A DNA stretch of 64,000 nucleotides, taken from positions 62,001 through 126,000 of the forward strand of contig NZ_BNAW01000002.1 in assembly GCF_014654205.1 (NCBI RefSeq), read 5' to 3'. A model generated the notes under the pieces. It did not search any database. It saw only the letters and a program-made list of their open reading frames with translations, and was not told the DNA's origin. Positions 8,763 through 16,825 of this stretch are shown here, one piece after another. The number at the start of each line of letters is the position of its first letter. Within the stretch, counting starts at the first letter, position 1. The position numbers and the translations under genes were made by a program. This DNA is from Amycolatopsis bullii (GTDB lineage: Bacteria; Actinomycetota; Actinomycetes; Mycobacteriales; Pseudonocardiaceae).

Positions 8763-9206
8763 ATGGCTGCCGGGCAGAACGCACCGACGTCCCTCGCGGA
8801 CCGTCTCGACCGGCTCTTCCGCACCGTGCGGCCCGCGGGCCGAGCCGAGTACAGCCACGAGGAAGTGGCGTCGGCCATCCGCGCCCAGGGCGTGTCCATC
8901 TCGCACACCTACGTCTGGCAGCTCCGCAGGGGGCTGCGGGACAACCCGACCATCAAGCACCTGGAAGCGCTGGCGAAGTTCTTCGGGGTGCGGCCGTCGT
9001 ACTTCCTCGACGAGGACACCTCCGAGATCGACGCCCAGCTCGAACTGCTGGCCACCTTGCGGAACCGCTCGGTCCGAGCGCTGGCCCTGCGCGCCAACGG
9101 CCTGTCCGCGGCGGGGCTCCAGGCGGTCGCGGGCATGATCGAGCACGCGCGGGCGGTCGAGGGGCTGCCTCCCGCCGACGACGAGCGGCAGCCGCCGGGT
9201 GACTAG
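8763..9206 (+). CDS. XRE/EspR-like HTH regulator
   Basis: From the ATG at 8763 (GAGGGGGGCG just upstream) the product is 147 residues; an earlier in-frame ATG at 8685 would overlap the promoter palindromes and is less likely. Residues about 15-85 form a lambda-repressor-type HTH with an unusually long insert (YSHEEVASAIRAQG, SISHTYVWQLRRG, NPTIKHLEALAKFFGV), as in mycobacterial EspR-like proteins. The rest is helical and may dimerise. It overlaps the next gene by 8 bases and begins a three-gene unit with a metallopeptidase and a membrane protein. It probably regulates its own unit, and the peptidase may cleave it, as ImmA cleaves ImmR. Confidence 0.85.
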   Translation: MAAGQNAPTSLADRLDRLFRTVRPAGRAEYSHEEVASAIRAQGVSISHTYVWQLRRGLRDNPTIKHLEALAKFFGVRPSYFLDEDTSEIDAQLELLATLRNRSVRALALRANGLSAAGLQAVAGMIEHARAVEGLPPADDERQPPGD

Positions 9207-9717
9207 GGAACCGTCCGCGCGGAGCAACCGGAGGTTGTGGCGGGAGTGCCGGGCGCGACTCCGGGAGTTCCCCGTGCCCCGGCCGTTCTCCCTGCCCTCC
9301 CTGCTGGAACAGGTGTCCCGGCTCCGCGGGCGGCCGCTGTACGTGCACGAGCTGCCGTTCGCGCCGGGACCGGACCTGCCCTGCGGGATGTGGATCGCGA
9401 CCGAGCAGGCCGATCACGTCTACCACGCCACCGGTGTCAGCGCCCTGCACCGGCAGAACATCGTCCTCCACGAGCTCGGGCACCTGGTGTGCGACCACCA
9501 CCCGGGCGAGCCGGACGGCATCGTCGCGCTGCTGCCCGGCCTGGACCCGGACATGGTCCGCAGCGTCCTGCTGCGGACCCGCTACTCGAGCCGGCAGGAG
9601 CGGGAGGCCGAGATGATCGCGGCCCTGATCCTGGAGAAAGCCGGCTGGCCATCGCCGCGGGCGGCTTCCCCGGCCGGCCCGCTCGACGAGGTGTTCGGTT
9701 TCCCGGAAGGCGGCTGA
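9199..9717 (+). CDS. ImmA/IrrE-type zinc metallopeptidase
   Basis: The product (172 aa, GTG start inside the upstream gene) has the zinc motif HELGH at residues 91-95 followed by LVCDHH. A downstream QEREAEMIAALIL helix supplies the conserved Glu of the ImmA/IrrE family (formerly DUF955). These cytoplasmic peptidases cleave a partner XRE repressor in response to a signal. Position directly after an XRE gene, with overlap, supports a regulator-protease pair. The N-terminus is Arg-rich and carries no signal peptide. Confidence 0.85.
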   Translation: MTREPSARSNRRLWRECRARLREFPVPRPFSLPSLLEQVSRLRGRPLYVHELPFAPGPDLPCGMWIATEQADHVYHATGVSALHRQNIVLHELGHLVCDHHPGEPDGIVALLPGLDPDMVRSVLLRTRYSSRQEREAEMIAALILEKAGWPSPRAASPAGPLDEVFGFPEGG

Positions 9718-9718
9718 G

Positions 9719-10933
9719 GTGTCCCCGGAACTGCCCGTGTTCACCGTGCCGGTGGTGGCCGCGGCCGCTTCGGTGGTGCTCTGGCTCGTCGTCGTATCGG
9801 GACTGCCACGGCTGCCGAGGTCGGCGCCGCAACGGGCCGTCACGGCCTTCTTCCTCCTCCTGCTGCTGTGCGTGCCGACGTCGCTGCCCGGCGTCCGCCA
9901 CGCGGTCGACACCGTTGCGCACGTGCCGGACCTGGCCATCCTGCTCGGGCACCTGGGCACCCTCCTGGCCTTCATCGCCATCTTGGAGCCGGCGGCCGGC
10001 GTCGATGCCGGGCGGCGAGCGATGCTGCGGCGCGGGCAGCTCGCGTTCACGGTGATCATGACCGCGCTGGTGACGCTCTTCCTGCTCATCCCCCGTCGGC
10101 TCGACCAGCCGGACTTCGGGTTGTGGCAGGTCCGTCACCCGGCGGTGGTCACCTACCAGCTGCTGTTCCAGGTGTGCCTGGGCCTCGGCCTGGCCCTCGC
10201 CGTCGCGTTCCTCCTCCCGCGCCGGCGTTCCGCACGGCGGGGCGCGCTGCGATCGGCGTTGTCGCTGCTGCTGCTGGGCGCGGCGACCGGGCTGCTCTAC
10301 GTGGCCGCCCGGATGTGGTACATCGTCGGACACGGGTTCGGCTTCCTCGACCAGATCGCGCGGCCCGTCTACGGAACGATCACCTTCCTGCTGCTGTGGA
10401 CGGCGGCGGCGCTGGCCGGATCGGCCGCACTCGTCCGCGTCGCCTGGGCCGGTGCGCGGCAGATCCGCCACCGGATCACCTACCACCGCCTGGGAACCCT
10501 GTGGCGGACGCTCACCGACGCCGTCCCCGGCACGGTGCTGGAGCCACCACCGCGCCTGCCCGCCGCGGTGCTCCCGACCCGGACGTTCCGGCGGCGGCTG
10601 TACCGTCGGATCATCGAAATCCGCGACGCGCAACTGGAGCTGGCCGGGTACGTCGGTCCCGCGGATCACGAGGCGGCCGAAGCGGCCTTGCGGGACCGCG
10701 GGGCCGACGACCCGGCCGGCCGCGACGCCTGCGTGCTGCACCTCGGGTTGCAGCGGAAGGACCACGTCCCACCTCGCGGACCCGGCCCCCGGCCCGCGGC
10801 CCGGACCACCGACGGCACCCTCGACGACGAACTGGCCGACTTGCTGCGCCTCCGGACGGCAATGGGTGACCAGCAGGTCGTCCGGACCGTCGCCGACGTC
10901 CTCGGCGGACGCGTCGGCCGGGACACGCGATGA
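9719..10933 (+). CDS. seven-helix membrane protein of the MAB_1171c type
   Basis: This 404-residue protein starts with GTG one base after the preceding stop. About seven hydrophobic segments occupy residues 8-250 (for example VVAAAASVVLWLVVVSGL and LLLLGAATGLLYVAARMWYIVG). A cytoplasmic tail of about 150 residues follows, with TYHRLGTLWRTLTDAVPG and RRLYRRIIEIRDAQLEL. That arrangement matches the actinobacterial family usually annotated as MAB_1171c putative transporter (DUF6545). Such genes recur next to XRE and ImmA-like genes. I infer a membrane sensor or effector for the pair; transport activity is not demonstrated by anything visible here. Confidence 0.75.
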   Translation: MSPELPVFTVPVVAAAASVVLWLVVVSGLPRLPRSAPQRAVTAFFLLLLLCVPTSLPGVRHAVDTVAHVPDLAILLGHLGTLLAFIAILEPAAGVDAGRRAMLRRGQLAFTVIMTALVTLFLLIPRRLDQPDFGLWQVRHPAVVTYQLLFQVCLGLGLALAVAFLLPRRRSARRGALRSALSLLLLGAATGLLYVAARMWYIVGHGFGFLDQIARPVYGTITFLLLWTAAALAGSAALVRVAWAGARQIRHRITYHRLGTLWRTLTDAVPGTVLEPPPRLPAAVLPTRTFRRRLYRRIIEIRDAQLELAGYVGPADHEAAEAALRDRGADDPAGRDACVLHLGLQRKDHVPPRGPGPRPAARTTDGTLDDELADLLRLRTAMGDQQVVRTVADVLGGRVGRDTR

Positions 10934-10938
10934 CGGCC

Positions 10939-11244
10939 TCACCGTCCCGGCACGAACCCGCGGCCGCCCGGTGACCGTGCCGGACCGGTCGCCGAGCGGC
11001 CACCGAAGACCTCGACGCGGCCGGACTCAATCACGAGCGTGGCCGTGGGTTTGCCGCGCACTGGTTGCAGCAGCCTGTGCGCCGGCAGCTTCGTCTGGCA
11101 ACGGGCCGCCTCAAGTGCCAGCTGGAGCGGGTGCCGGATCAGTGCGCCGACGACCACGGCGAACGCCGCCGCCAGTGCCGTCACGGAAATCGCCGCGGCC
11201 ACCTGCCGGGTGACCGTCGGCCGCCCGTCCGCCCGCTTCGCCAT
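10939..11244 (-). CDS. small single-pass membrane protein
   Basis: The ATG at 11244 has a strong GGAGGT seven bases upstream, which fixes the start inside a much longer open frame. The 101-residue product has a short basic N-terminus (MAKRADGRPTVTRQ) and one membrane helix (VAAAISVTALAAAFAVVVGALI). A basic tail of about 60 residues follows, containing LVIESGRVEVFGGR. I do not recognise the family. It converges on the membrane gene at 10933 with a 5-base gap and is divergent from the LysR gene. Confidence 0.6.
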   Translation of the reverse strand: MAKRADGRPTVTRQVAAAISVTALAAAFAVVVGALIRHPLQLALEAARCQTKLPAHRLLQPVRGKPTATLVIESGRVEVFGGRSATGPARSPGGRGFVPGR

Positions 11245-11290
11245 CGCCGCACCTCCGCGGCCGACCCTGCGGTCCGGGCGGCCCCGAGTC

Positions 11291-11309
11291 GTCACCCGCC
11301 GCGGGTGAC
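11291..11309. promoter_or_regulatory. 19-bp palindrome between small membrane gene and lysR
   Basis: GTCACCCGC and GCGGGTGAC form a perfect 9+9 inverted repeat around one base, 46 bases upstream of the minus-strand gene start and 187 upstream of the LysR start. It is operator-like; which protein binds is not known. Confidence 0.45.
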
Positions 11310-11496
11310 CCTGCACCGGGTCGTGGCCCGGCCTGACCACACCGATGCCGCACGGGCTCGCACCATCCGGCTGAACCCGCGAACGGCAACCGCTTTCGGG
11401 GACGGCGACGGCCAGCCGGCCTACGCCCGCGTCCGGGCGAGGATCGTCCGACTCGAGTCGGATGTCTCCGCTGATCAAGCCGCCTACAGTGGGGGC

Positions 11497-12462
11497 GTGG
11501 AGCTGGAACTGCGCCACCTGCGCGCGCTCGTGGCCGTGGCCGATGCGCGGAGTCTCAGCCGGGCGGCTCGGCTTCTCCACGTCACGCAGCCCGCTCTCTC
11601 GGGCCTTCTGCGCCGGGTCGAACAGGCCGTCGGTGGGGCGCTGTTCGTCCGGTCCCCCAGCGGGTGCGTGCCCACCCGGCTCGGTGCCGATGTCGTGGCC
11701 GACGCGCGGGGTGTGCTGGCCGGGGTGTCCGCGCTGACCGAGCGGATCGGGGAACGGCGGGCGCCGGCCGGGCCGGTGCGCGTCGGCGGGTACTGCGGTT
11801 TCCTGCACCTCGCCGTGTCGCACTGGCTGCGGGAACGGCCGTGGAGCCAGGGTGTCAGCGTGCACGAGGACCCGGACGAGTCCGCCACCCTCGCCCAGCT
11901 CGCCGCCGGCGGACTGGACCTCGCGCTGGTCTACCTGCCGCCGCTGCCCGGCTCCGTGATCCCCGACGGCGTCGAAACGCTGGTGGTGCATCCCCGGGAG
12001 CCGGTTTTCGTCATCCTCTCACCCGACCACCCGCTGGCCGGGACCCGTGCGGTGCCGCTCGCCGGCCTCGGCGAGCACCCCTGGGCCGACGACCCGCCGG
12101 GCACGACCCGGTGGTCGGCGTACCTGCAGCGGGTGTGCCGCAGCCACGGCGTGGCCCTCGACCAGCCGCACCGGCCGCAGTGCCTGGCGACGCTGCTGGA
12201 CCTCGTCGGCGCGGGCATGGCCGTCGCACCCGCGCTGGCCACGCGCAGGGACCGGCCCGGGACCATCGCCGTGCGGGCCATCGAGGGTGCGCCCCTGTGG
12301 CAGGAGCTGCGGCTGTGCTACCGGCCGGGCACGCCGGTGGCGGCGCACGCCGAGGAGATCCACGCGGCCGTCGTCGCGAGCTACGCCGGCCGGCAGGGTT
12401 GCAGCGCCGCGTTCGACACCTGGTGGCACGCGGGCGGCCGCGAACTGCTGCCGGCCGGCTGA
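11497..12462 (+). CDS. LysR-family transcriptional regulator
   Basis: From the GTG at 11497 the protein is 321 residues, the normal LysR length. Residues 1-62 are the winged HTH (ELRHLRALVAVADARSLSRAA, HVTQPALSGLLRRVE, GALFVR). The remainder is a two-lobed effector domain (PVRVGGYCGFLHLAVS, VFVILSPDHPLAG, DLVGAGMAVAPALA). Upstream in-frame sequence is Arg-rich and non-coding in character, so the late start is preferred. It ends 2 bases from the convergent secreted-protein gene. The target is unknown. Confidence 0.88.
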   Translation: MELELRHLRALVAVADARSLSRAARLLHVTQPALSGLLRRVEQAVGGALFVRSPSGCVPTRLGADVVADARGVLAGVSALTERIGERRAPAGPVRVGGYCGFLHLAVSHWLRERPWSQGVSVHEDPDESATLAQLAAGGLDLALVYLPPLPGSVIPDGVETLVVHPREPVFVILSPDHPLAGTRAVPLAGLGEHPWADDPPGTTRWSAYLQRVCRSHGVALDQPHRPQCLATLLDLVGAGMAVAPALATRRDRPGTIAVRAIEGAPLWQELRLCYRPGTPVAAHAEEIHAAVVASYAGRQGCSAAFDTWWHAGGRELLPAG

Positions 12463-12464
12463 GC

Positions 12465-13319
12465 TCAGACGGTGACGCGCCAGGTGCTGTTCGGCGAGGG
12501 TACGTCGAACCGCAGGGTCGAGCAGTCGTAGTCGGCCGGACGCGGGTTCGCCGTCGGGCGCAGCGGCGAGTTCGACGGCGACGCGGCGACCCAGCGCCCG
12601 GCGATCCGCAGCTGCAGCGAGCTCGACTCGAAGACCGCGCCGCGCGCGTCCGAGCAGTAGTAGGCGTTGCCGGTGGCGGGATTGCGGGTCGAATAGAGCT
12701 CGAAGATGTCCCAGCCTTCGTTCAGCGAGCTCTGGTCGCTGCCGCTCTGGCTGAACAGCGTGTCCCACGCGCCGGTCTTCACGTTGCGCAGCGACGCCGT
12801 CCAGCTGTTGCCCGACGAGCTGGTCCGCACCTCCTGGACGGTGTAGGCCGGGTGCCCGTCCACCGTGCTGGTGTAGGTGGCCAGGAAAGCGCTGTCGATC
12901 GGGACGACCTTCGCCGGCGACACCGAACGGCACCAGTCCCAGGCCCAGACCTGCGCGGCTTCGCCGAGCCCGTACGCGGTCACGACTTCGATGCACGAAT
13001 GCCCGGTGGGCTTCATCGTCGGGGCGTAGACGACGTCGGAGGAGTTGGAGATCCGCAGGCCCGGCGTGATGCTCTGGGTCACGACCACGCCGTCGGCGCC
13101 CGAGGACAGCTGGGGTTCCGGGCCCCAGAACGTGTGCCGCTGCGCCAGGGATTGCGGTTGACGCAGCTGGCGGAACTTCTCGGCCATCGGGCCGGCCGCC
13201 GCTTCGGCGGCGGCGCCGGTCAGGCCGGGCACGGTGCCGCCCGGCGCCGCGGACACCGGGGCGGCCACCGCGATCGTGGTCACGAAGGCACAGCAGAGAA
13301 CGGCAAGCAGCTTCCGCAT
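12465..13319 (-). CDS. secreted protein of unknown function
   Basis: The ATG at 13319, preceded by AGGGAG, gives 284 residues starting with a clear signal peptide (MRKLLAVLCC..APVSAAP, cleavage near 26). The mature part is rich in Ser, Thr and aromatic residues and holds four cysteines placed as two likely disulfides (HSCIEVV with WDWCRSV; YYCSDARG with DYDCSTLRF). Motifs such as AYTVQEVRTSSSGNSWTAS suggest a beta-sandwich exoprotein that may bind carbohydrate. I do not recognise a family or catalytic residues. The frame continues upstream of 13319 but as Arg/Pro/Ser-rich antisense sequence. Confidence 0.7.
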   Translation of the reverse strand: MRKLLAVLCCAFVTTIAVAAPVSAAPGGTVPGLTGAAAEAAAGPMAEKFRQLRQPQSLAQRHTFWGPEPQLSSGADGVVVTQSITPGLRISNSSDVVYAPTMKPTGHSCIEVVTAYGLGEAAQVWAWDWCRSVSPAKVVPIDSAFLATYTSTVDGHPAYTVQEVRTSSSGNSWTASLRNVKTGAWDTLFSQSGSDQSSLNEGWDIFELYSTRNPATGNAYYCSDARGAVFESSSLQLRIAGRWVAASPSNSPLRPTANPRPADYDCSTLRFDVPSPNSTWRVTV

Positions 13320-13527
13320 CGGCGCGTCTCCCTCGTCACGGGGCGGCCGGGTGCCCGCCCACGGGGATCCGGATGCTAGGACGCGCTTTCCGTTGTGCGG
13401 CACCGACTTTCGGCGGGTCGGCGGCATCGCGGCCGGTCGGCGGGGGCATGACTTCCGCCGCCGCGAAGTGTTATGGCGCCGTTCGGGGCAGCGGCGTGGC
13501 CACCCCACGGAGCCGTCCCGAGCTCGG

Positions 13528-14460
13528 TCATGACCAGCTCCACCGCATGCCCCGGATGCCGGGCGCTGTGCCGGTGGCGAAGTGGTGTGCAGGCATCGAC
13601 GGCGACACCGGTACCGCGGTGACGTCGCGCTCCGGGCCGCCGGGTGCGTCCAGCCGGTAGGCGTGACACGTCGCCGGCTGCGCGCCGGGGGCGAAGTGGA
13701 CCTCCAGCAGGTGTTCGGCGACCGGATGCCGGAAGCGGCGGTCGTAGCCGGCGTCCGGCACGCCGTCGGTGTATTCGAATTCGTACTCGAGGATCGCGGT
13801 TTCCCCGACGGCCATCGAGCGGCTCGGCACCAGCTCACTGATCACGAACCCCAGCTCCGGGAGGACCTCAGTGCGCACGGGGCGGCAGTACCGCGTCGAC
13901 ACCAGCCGCGGCGGACGTCCCGGGACACAGCCTCGCAGCGCCACCACCTTGGCTTGGACCGGTTCTTCCAGCACGCGCACGACCTCGCGCACCCGCAGCC
14001 GGGTGAGGCAGCGGTCGGCGTCGACCTCCAGGACTTCGTGCAGGCTGAGCACCAGCAACGACGTCTCGTCGGCCGCGTCGAACGAATGCAGCACCGGCAG
14101 CACGCCGTTGCGCGGACCCCACAGCCGCTCCCAGCGCACCGGATCCGGGGTGTCCGGGTGCCCGGGCCGGGCCAGCAGCTCGATCAGCGACCGCGGCGGC
14201 ACGCCGAGGACGTCCTCCAGCACGGACACCGCGCGCAGCGAGTCCGGCCGTTCCGGGCGGGTCCGGCCGGTGCGCCAGTAACTGAGCGTCGTGGTGCTGA
14301 CGGGAACTCCGGCGGCCGCCAGGCGGTCCTTGAGGCGGGCGAGACCCAGCCCGCTGCGGTCGATGGCCAGCGAGAGCGCGCGGCTGAACGGACCGGTGGC
14401 GAGCGTCTGCCCCAGCTCCCGCCCAGGCGGTTCCGGTGGTGGCACCGCGAACAGCGGCAT
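13528..14460 (-). CDS. XRE-type HTH regulator, unclassified C-terminal domain
   Basis: Within the 310 residues, positions about 22-100 form an HTH of the XRE class (FSRALSLAIDRSGLGLARLKDRL, VSTTTLSYWRTGRTRPER, LRAVSVLEDVLGV). A C-terminal domain of about 200 residues follows, rich in beta-strand (LVLSLHEVLEVDADR, SRSMAVGETAILEYEFEY). The same architecture recurs in actinomycetes without a known role. It is divergent from the trypsin gene across an intergenic region holding an inverted repeat, so control of the protease is possible but unproven. Confidence 0.75.
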   Translation of the reverse strand: MPLFAVPPPEPPGRELGQTLATGPFSRALSLAIDRSGLGLARLKDRLAAAGVPVSTTTLSYWRTGRTRPERPDSLRAVSVLEDVLGVPPRSLIELLARPGHPDTPDPVRWERLWGPRNGVLPVLHSFDAADETSLLVLSLHEVLEVDADRCLTRLRVREVVRVLEEPVQAKVVALRGCVPGRPPRLVSTRYCRPVRTEVLPELGFVISELVPSRSMAVGETAILEYEFEYTDGVPDAGYDRRFRHPVAEHLLEVHFAPGAQPATCHAYRLDAPGGPERDVTAVPVSPSMPAHHFATGTAPGIRGMRWSWS

Positions 14461-14616
14461 CGGCGATCCTCGGCGTCGGTGCGGAGAAACGGGGTGCCGT
14501 CCGGCGGATCGCGCCGTCGTGGCTCAGGCGTCCGGTGGTGCCGGACCGTCACCGGTCTAACAGTCGCGAACCGCGGCTGTCACCCGACGAACGTCGGCCG
14601 GGCACCGCGCAACCCG

Positions 14617-14659
14617 CCGAAAGATCCGTTCCGTTCCGTTGATCGGCCCGGATCTTCGG
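14617..14659. promoter_or_regulatory. inverted repeat upstream of the trypsin gene
   Basis: CCGAAAGATCCG (14617-14628) is mirrored by CGGATCTTCGG (14649-14659), differing by one base in the middle. The arms are 20 bases apart, about 75 bases before the trypsin ATG, in the divergent promoter shared with the XRE-type gene. Confidence 0.4.
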
Positions 14660-14732
14660 ACGGTTACCGGCAAGGCACCGGTCGCTTACGTTCAGTGAGT
14701 CCCCACCGGTTCCCCCTCCTCAAGGAGTCCTC

Positions 14733-15500
14733 ATGCGCCACCCCTCCGGCCGGTTCGCTCGCGCCGCCGCGCTGCTCGTCGGTTCGTGCGCCGCGTTCGC
14801 CACGCTCGCCGCCGCCCCGGCGTCGGCGAGCACCCCGGTCACCCCGCTTCCGCCCGACGCCCAGCCGTCGATCATCGGCGGCAGCACGGCCCAGAACCCG
14901 GGGTACATCACCCGGTTCAACGGGCACGCCAACGGCTACACCTTCTTCTGCACCAGCACGCTGATCGGCGCTCGCTGGGTGCTGACGGCCAAGCACTGCA
15001 TGTACGACAACAACGGGCGGCGCCTGACCGACATCGACCTGTACGTCGGTTCGAACAGCGCTTCCGGCGGTGTGCACGTGAAAGCGTCGACGACGTACGT
15101 GTACTCCGGAGGCGACCTCGCCCTGATCAAGCTGAACGCCAACGGCGGCAGCACGTTCGCCCGGCTCGCCGACAGCTCCTCGGACGCGCAGGAAGGCGAC
15201 TCGGCGCGCGTCTACGGCTGGGGCGCGACCCAGTCCACCGACGAAGGCAGCCACCAGTCGGCCGTCCTGAAGCAGGCCTCGGTCCGGATTTCCGACACCA
15301 ACGACAGCGACTACTTCGGCGGTCCGGCGATCACGGCCGACACCCTCGACGGCGCGGTGGCCGGCGGCGACTCCGGCGGCCCGATGATCGACGGCGGCGT
15401 CCAGGTCGGGGTGTGCTCGACCAGCGACCGGTCCAGCACGACCACCTACGGCAGTGTCGCGGCGGGCCGCAGCTGGATCCGCCAGGTCAGCGGCATCTGA
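14733..15500 (+). CDS. secreted trypsin-like serine protease (S1)
   Basis: The protein is 255 residues with signal peptide (1-32, ASAS) and short propeptide; IIGG at 47-50 is the expected mature N-terminus. The triad is H88 (TAKHC), D128 (GGDLALIKL) and S214 (GGDSGGPM). C73 and C89 form the usual histidine-loop disulfide. An AAGGAG ribosome site sits 6 bases before the ATG. A 15-bp hairpin follows the stop, so it is probably monocistronic. The residue six before the catalytic Ser lies in DTLDGAVAGGDS, which lacks the clear specificity-pocket Asp context, so trypsin-like cleavage specificity is uncertain. Confidence 0.93.
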   Translation: MRHPSGRFARAAALLVGSCAAFATLAAAPASASTPVTPLPPDAQPSIIGGSTAQNPGYITRFNGHANGYTFFCTSTLIGARWVLTAKHCMYDNNGRRLTDIDLYVGSNSASGGVHVKASTTYVYSGGDLALIKLNANGGSTFARLADSSSDAQEGDSARVYGWGATQSTDEGSHQSAVLKQASVRISDTNDSDYFGGPAITADTLDGAVAGGDSGGPMIDGGVQVGVCSTSDRSSTTTYGSVAAGRSWIRQVSGI

Positions 15501-15508
15501 CCGCCCCG

Positions 15509-15548
15509 GGGGTCGCCGACCGGGTTCCCCCGACCGGTCGGCGACCCC
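15509..15548 (+). terminator. 15-bp hairpin terminator after trypsin gene
   Basis: GGGGTCGCCGACCGG (15509-15523) pairs perfectly with 15534-15548 around a 10-base loop, 8 bases after the stop codon. It could also act on the convergent regulator gene ending at 15645. Confidence 0.85.
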
Positions 15549-15644
15549 TGTCGCACGCCGATTCCCCAGGGGACACCGAGGTTTCACGTCCGTCGTGGTG
15601 GCAGTGGCCGGCTCCCCCGGTGTGCCGGAATCGGCGATCGCCGC

Positions 15645-16721
15645 TCACCGCATGATCGCGGTGAGCACGTCGACGCCCATCGGCAGCAGGCGCTGGAGGT
15701 TCAGGCGGTGCTGGATCATCCGGCCGTCCCGGTGGGAGACCAGCAGGCCGGCCTCGCGCAAGCGGCCGAGGTGACGGGACACCTGCGGCACCGTCATGCC
15801 GGTCCGAGCCGCGAGGTCGGAGGTCGTGATCGGCTCGTTGACCAGGTGGCGGCACAGCGACAGCCGGGCCGGGTCGGCGAGGATCGCCAGGCGCAGGCGG
15901 ACCTGCGCCAGGGTGTCGCGAGCGCCGTCGCCCTCCACCGGGAAGTGCACGACCACCGGGTACTCCGGGTCGACCTTGACGATCAGGTGCGGCCGGGCGT
16001 GCACGGAGGGCACGAGCAGGCAGCGGCGACCGCGCAGGTCGGCGCGCAGCGACTGCAGCTTGTCGAACACCACCGACGCCGGGTCGTGCCGCACGGCCGC
16101 GTTCGGGCTCAGTGACGCCAGCACCTCGGCGACCGACAGCGCGCCCGCCCGGGCCCGCACCGCCGTGCACTCGGCTTCCAGCCGATGCGAGACCCGCGCC
16201 CACTCGTCGGTGAAGAACTCCTCGGCGCAGACTCGCAGCACGTCCAGCAAGTCCGCGCGGAAGGCCTCCGGATCGGCGACGAGGTGCCGGGCCAGCTCCC
16301 CGCGGCCGAACGACCGCCGCTCGCACGAGACGACGTAGGCGTCCCTCGCCGCCGCGTCGCCCACCAGGTCGCCGAGCTCGACCAGGCCGCCGTGGATCGC
16401 CTCGGCGGCAGCCGCGGCGAACCGGCCGACCGGCAACGCTTCGATCCGCTGCAGCTCCGCCTCGAAGGTCTGCCCGAGCGGCAGCTCGAAGGGCAGCAAC
16501 AGCCGGCAGCGGCGTCGGGCCCACAGCGGCGCGTAGGTGGTCAACCGGCCCTGCAGGGCCTCCGAGGTCTCCGCGCGGATCCGGGTGAGCCACGGCCGGA
16601 CCTCGAAGTGGTGGTCCGGCTCGGCGATCGAGTGCAGGCACGCGAGCAGCTCCGCCAGCGGCGACACCCCCGTGACGAGGTCGGCCGCCCGCGCACCCTG
16701 AACGGTCAGCACCACGGACAT
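15645..16721 (-). CDS. ArsR-type HTH regulator with DUF5937-like N-terminal domain
   Basis: The 358-residue protein has a long N-terminal region (LVTGVSPLAELLACLHSIAEPDHH, ARRRCRLLLPFELP) and a C-terminal winged helix of the ArsR class at about 275-345 (RLRLAILADPARLSLCRHL, TTSDLAARTGMTVPQVSRHLGRLREAGLLVSHRDGR). Actinomycete relatives carry a DUF5937 label. No metal-binding Cys pair is seen at the ArsR site. It is divergent from the ABC/CocE operon and faces a 32-bp palindrome beginning 16 bases before its own ATG, so it is very probably the local repressor. Confidence 0.85.
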   Translation of the reverse strand: MSVVLTVQGARAADLVTGVSPLAELLACLHSIAEPDHHFEVRPWLTRIRAETSEALQGRLTTYAPLWARRRCRLLLPFELPLGQTFEAELQRIEALPVGRFAAAAAEAIHGGLVELGDLVGDAAARDAYVVSCERRSFGRGELARHLVADPEAFRADLLDVLRVCAEEFFTDEWARVSHRLEAECTAVRARAGALSVAEVLASLSPNAAVRHDPASVVFDKLQSLRADLRGRRCLLVPSVHARPHLIVKVDPEYPVVVHFPVEGDGARDTLAQVRLRLAILADPARLSLCRHLVNEPITTSDLAARTGMTVPQVSRHLGRLREAGLLVSHRDGRMIQHRLNLQRLLPMGVDVLTAIMR

Positions 16722-16736
16722 GAGTGCAGCTTAGGA

Positions 16737-16768
16737 CGGATGCTTACCGCGGTCGCGGTAAGCATCCG
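16737..16768. promoter_or_regulatory. 32-bp perfect palindrome, likely ArsR-type operator
   Basis: CGGATGCTTACCGC (16737-16750) and GCGGTAAGCATCCG (16755-16768) are perfect 14-bp inverted arms separated by GGTC. The site lies in the 104-bp gap between the divergent regulator and ABC permease genes, where it could cover both promoters. Confidence 0.8.
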
Positions 16769-16825
16769 CGCCCCCGCCGGGAATCGGACCTAGCCTTCCG
16801 GGATCGCGACACGAGAGGCCAGGTC

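Noticed and set aside
10939..11991. A 350-codon minus-strand frame covering the LysR promoter and gene
   Set aside because: Only the last 101 codons after the GGAGGT-ATG look coding; the rest is antisense to the LysR gene.
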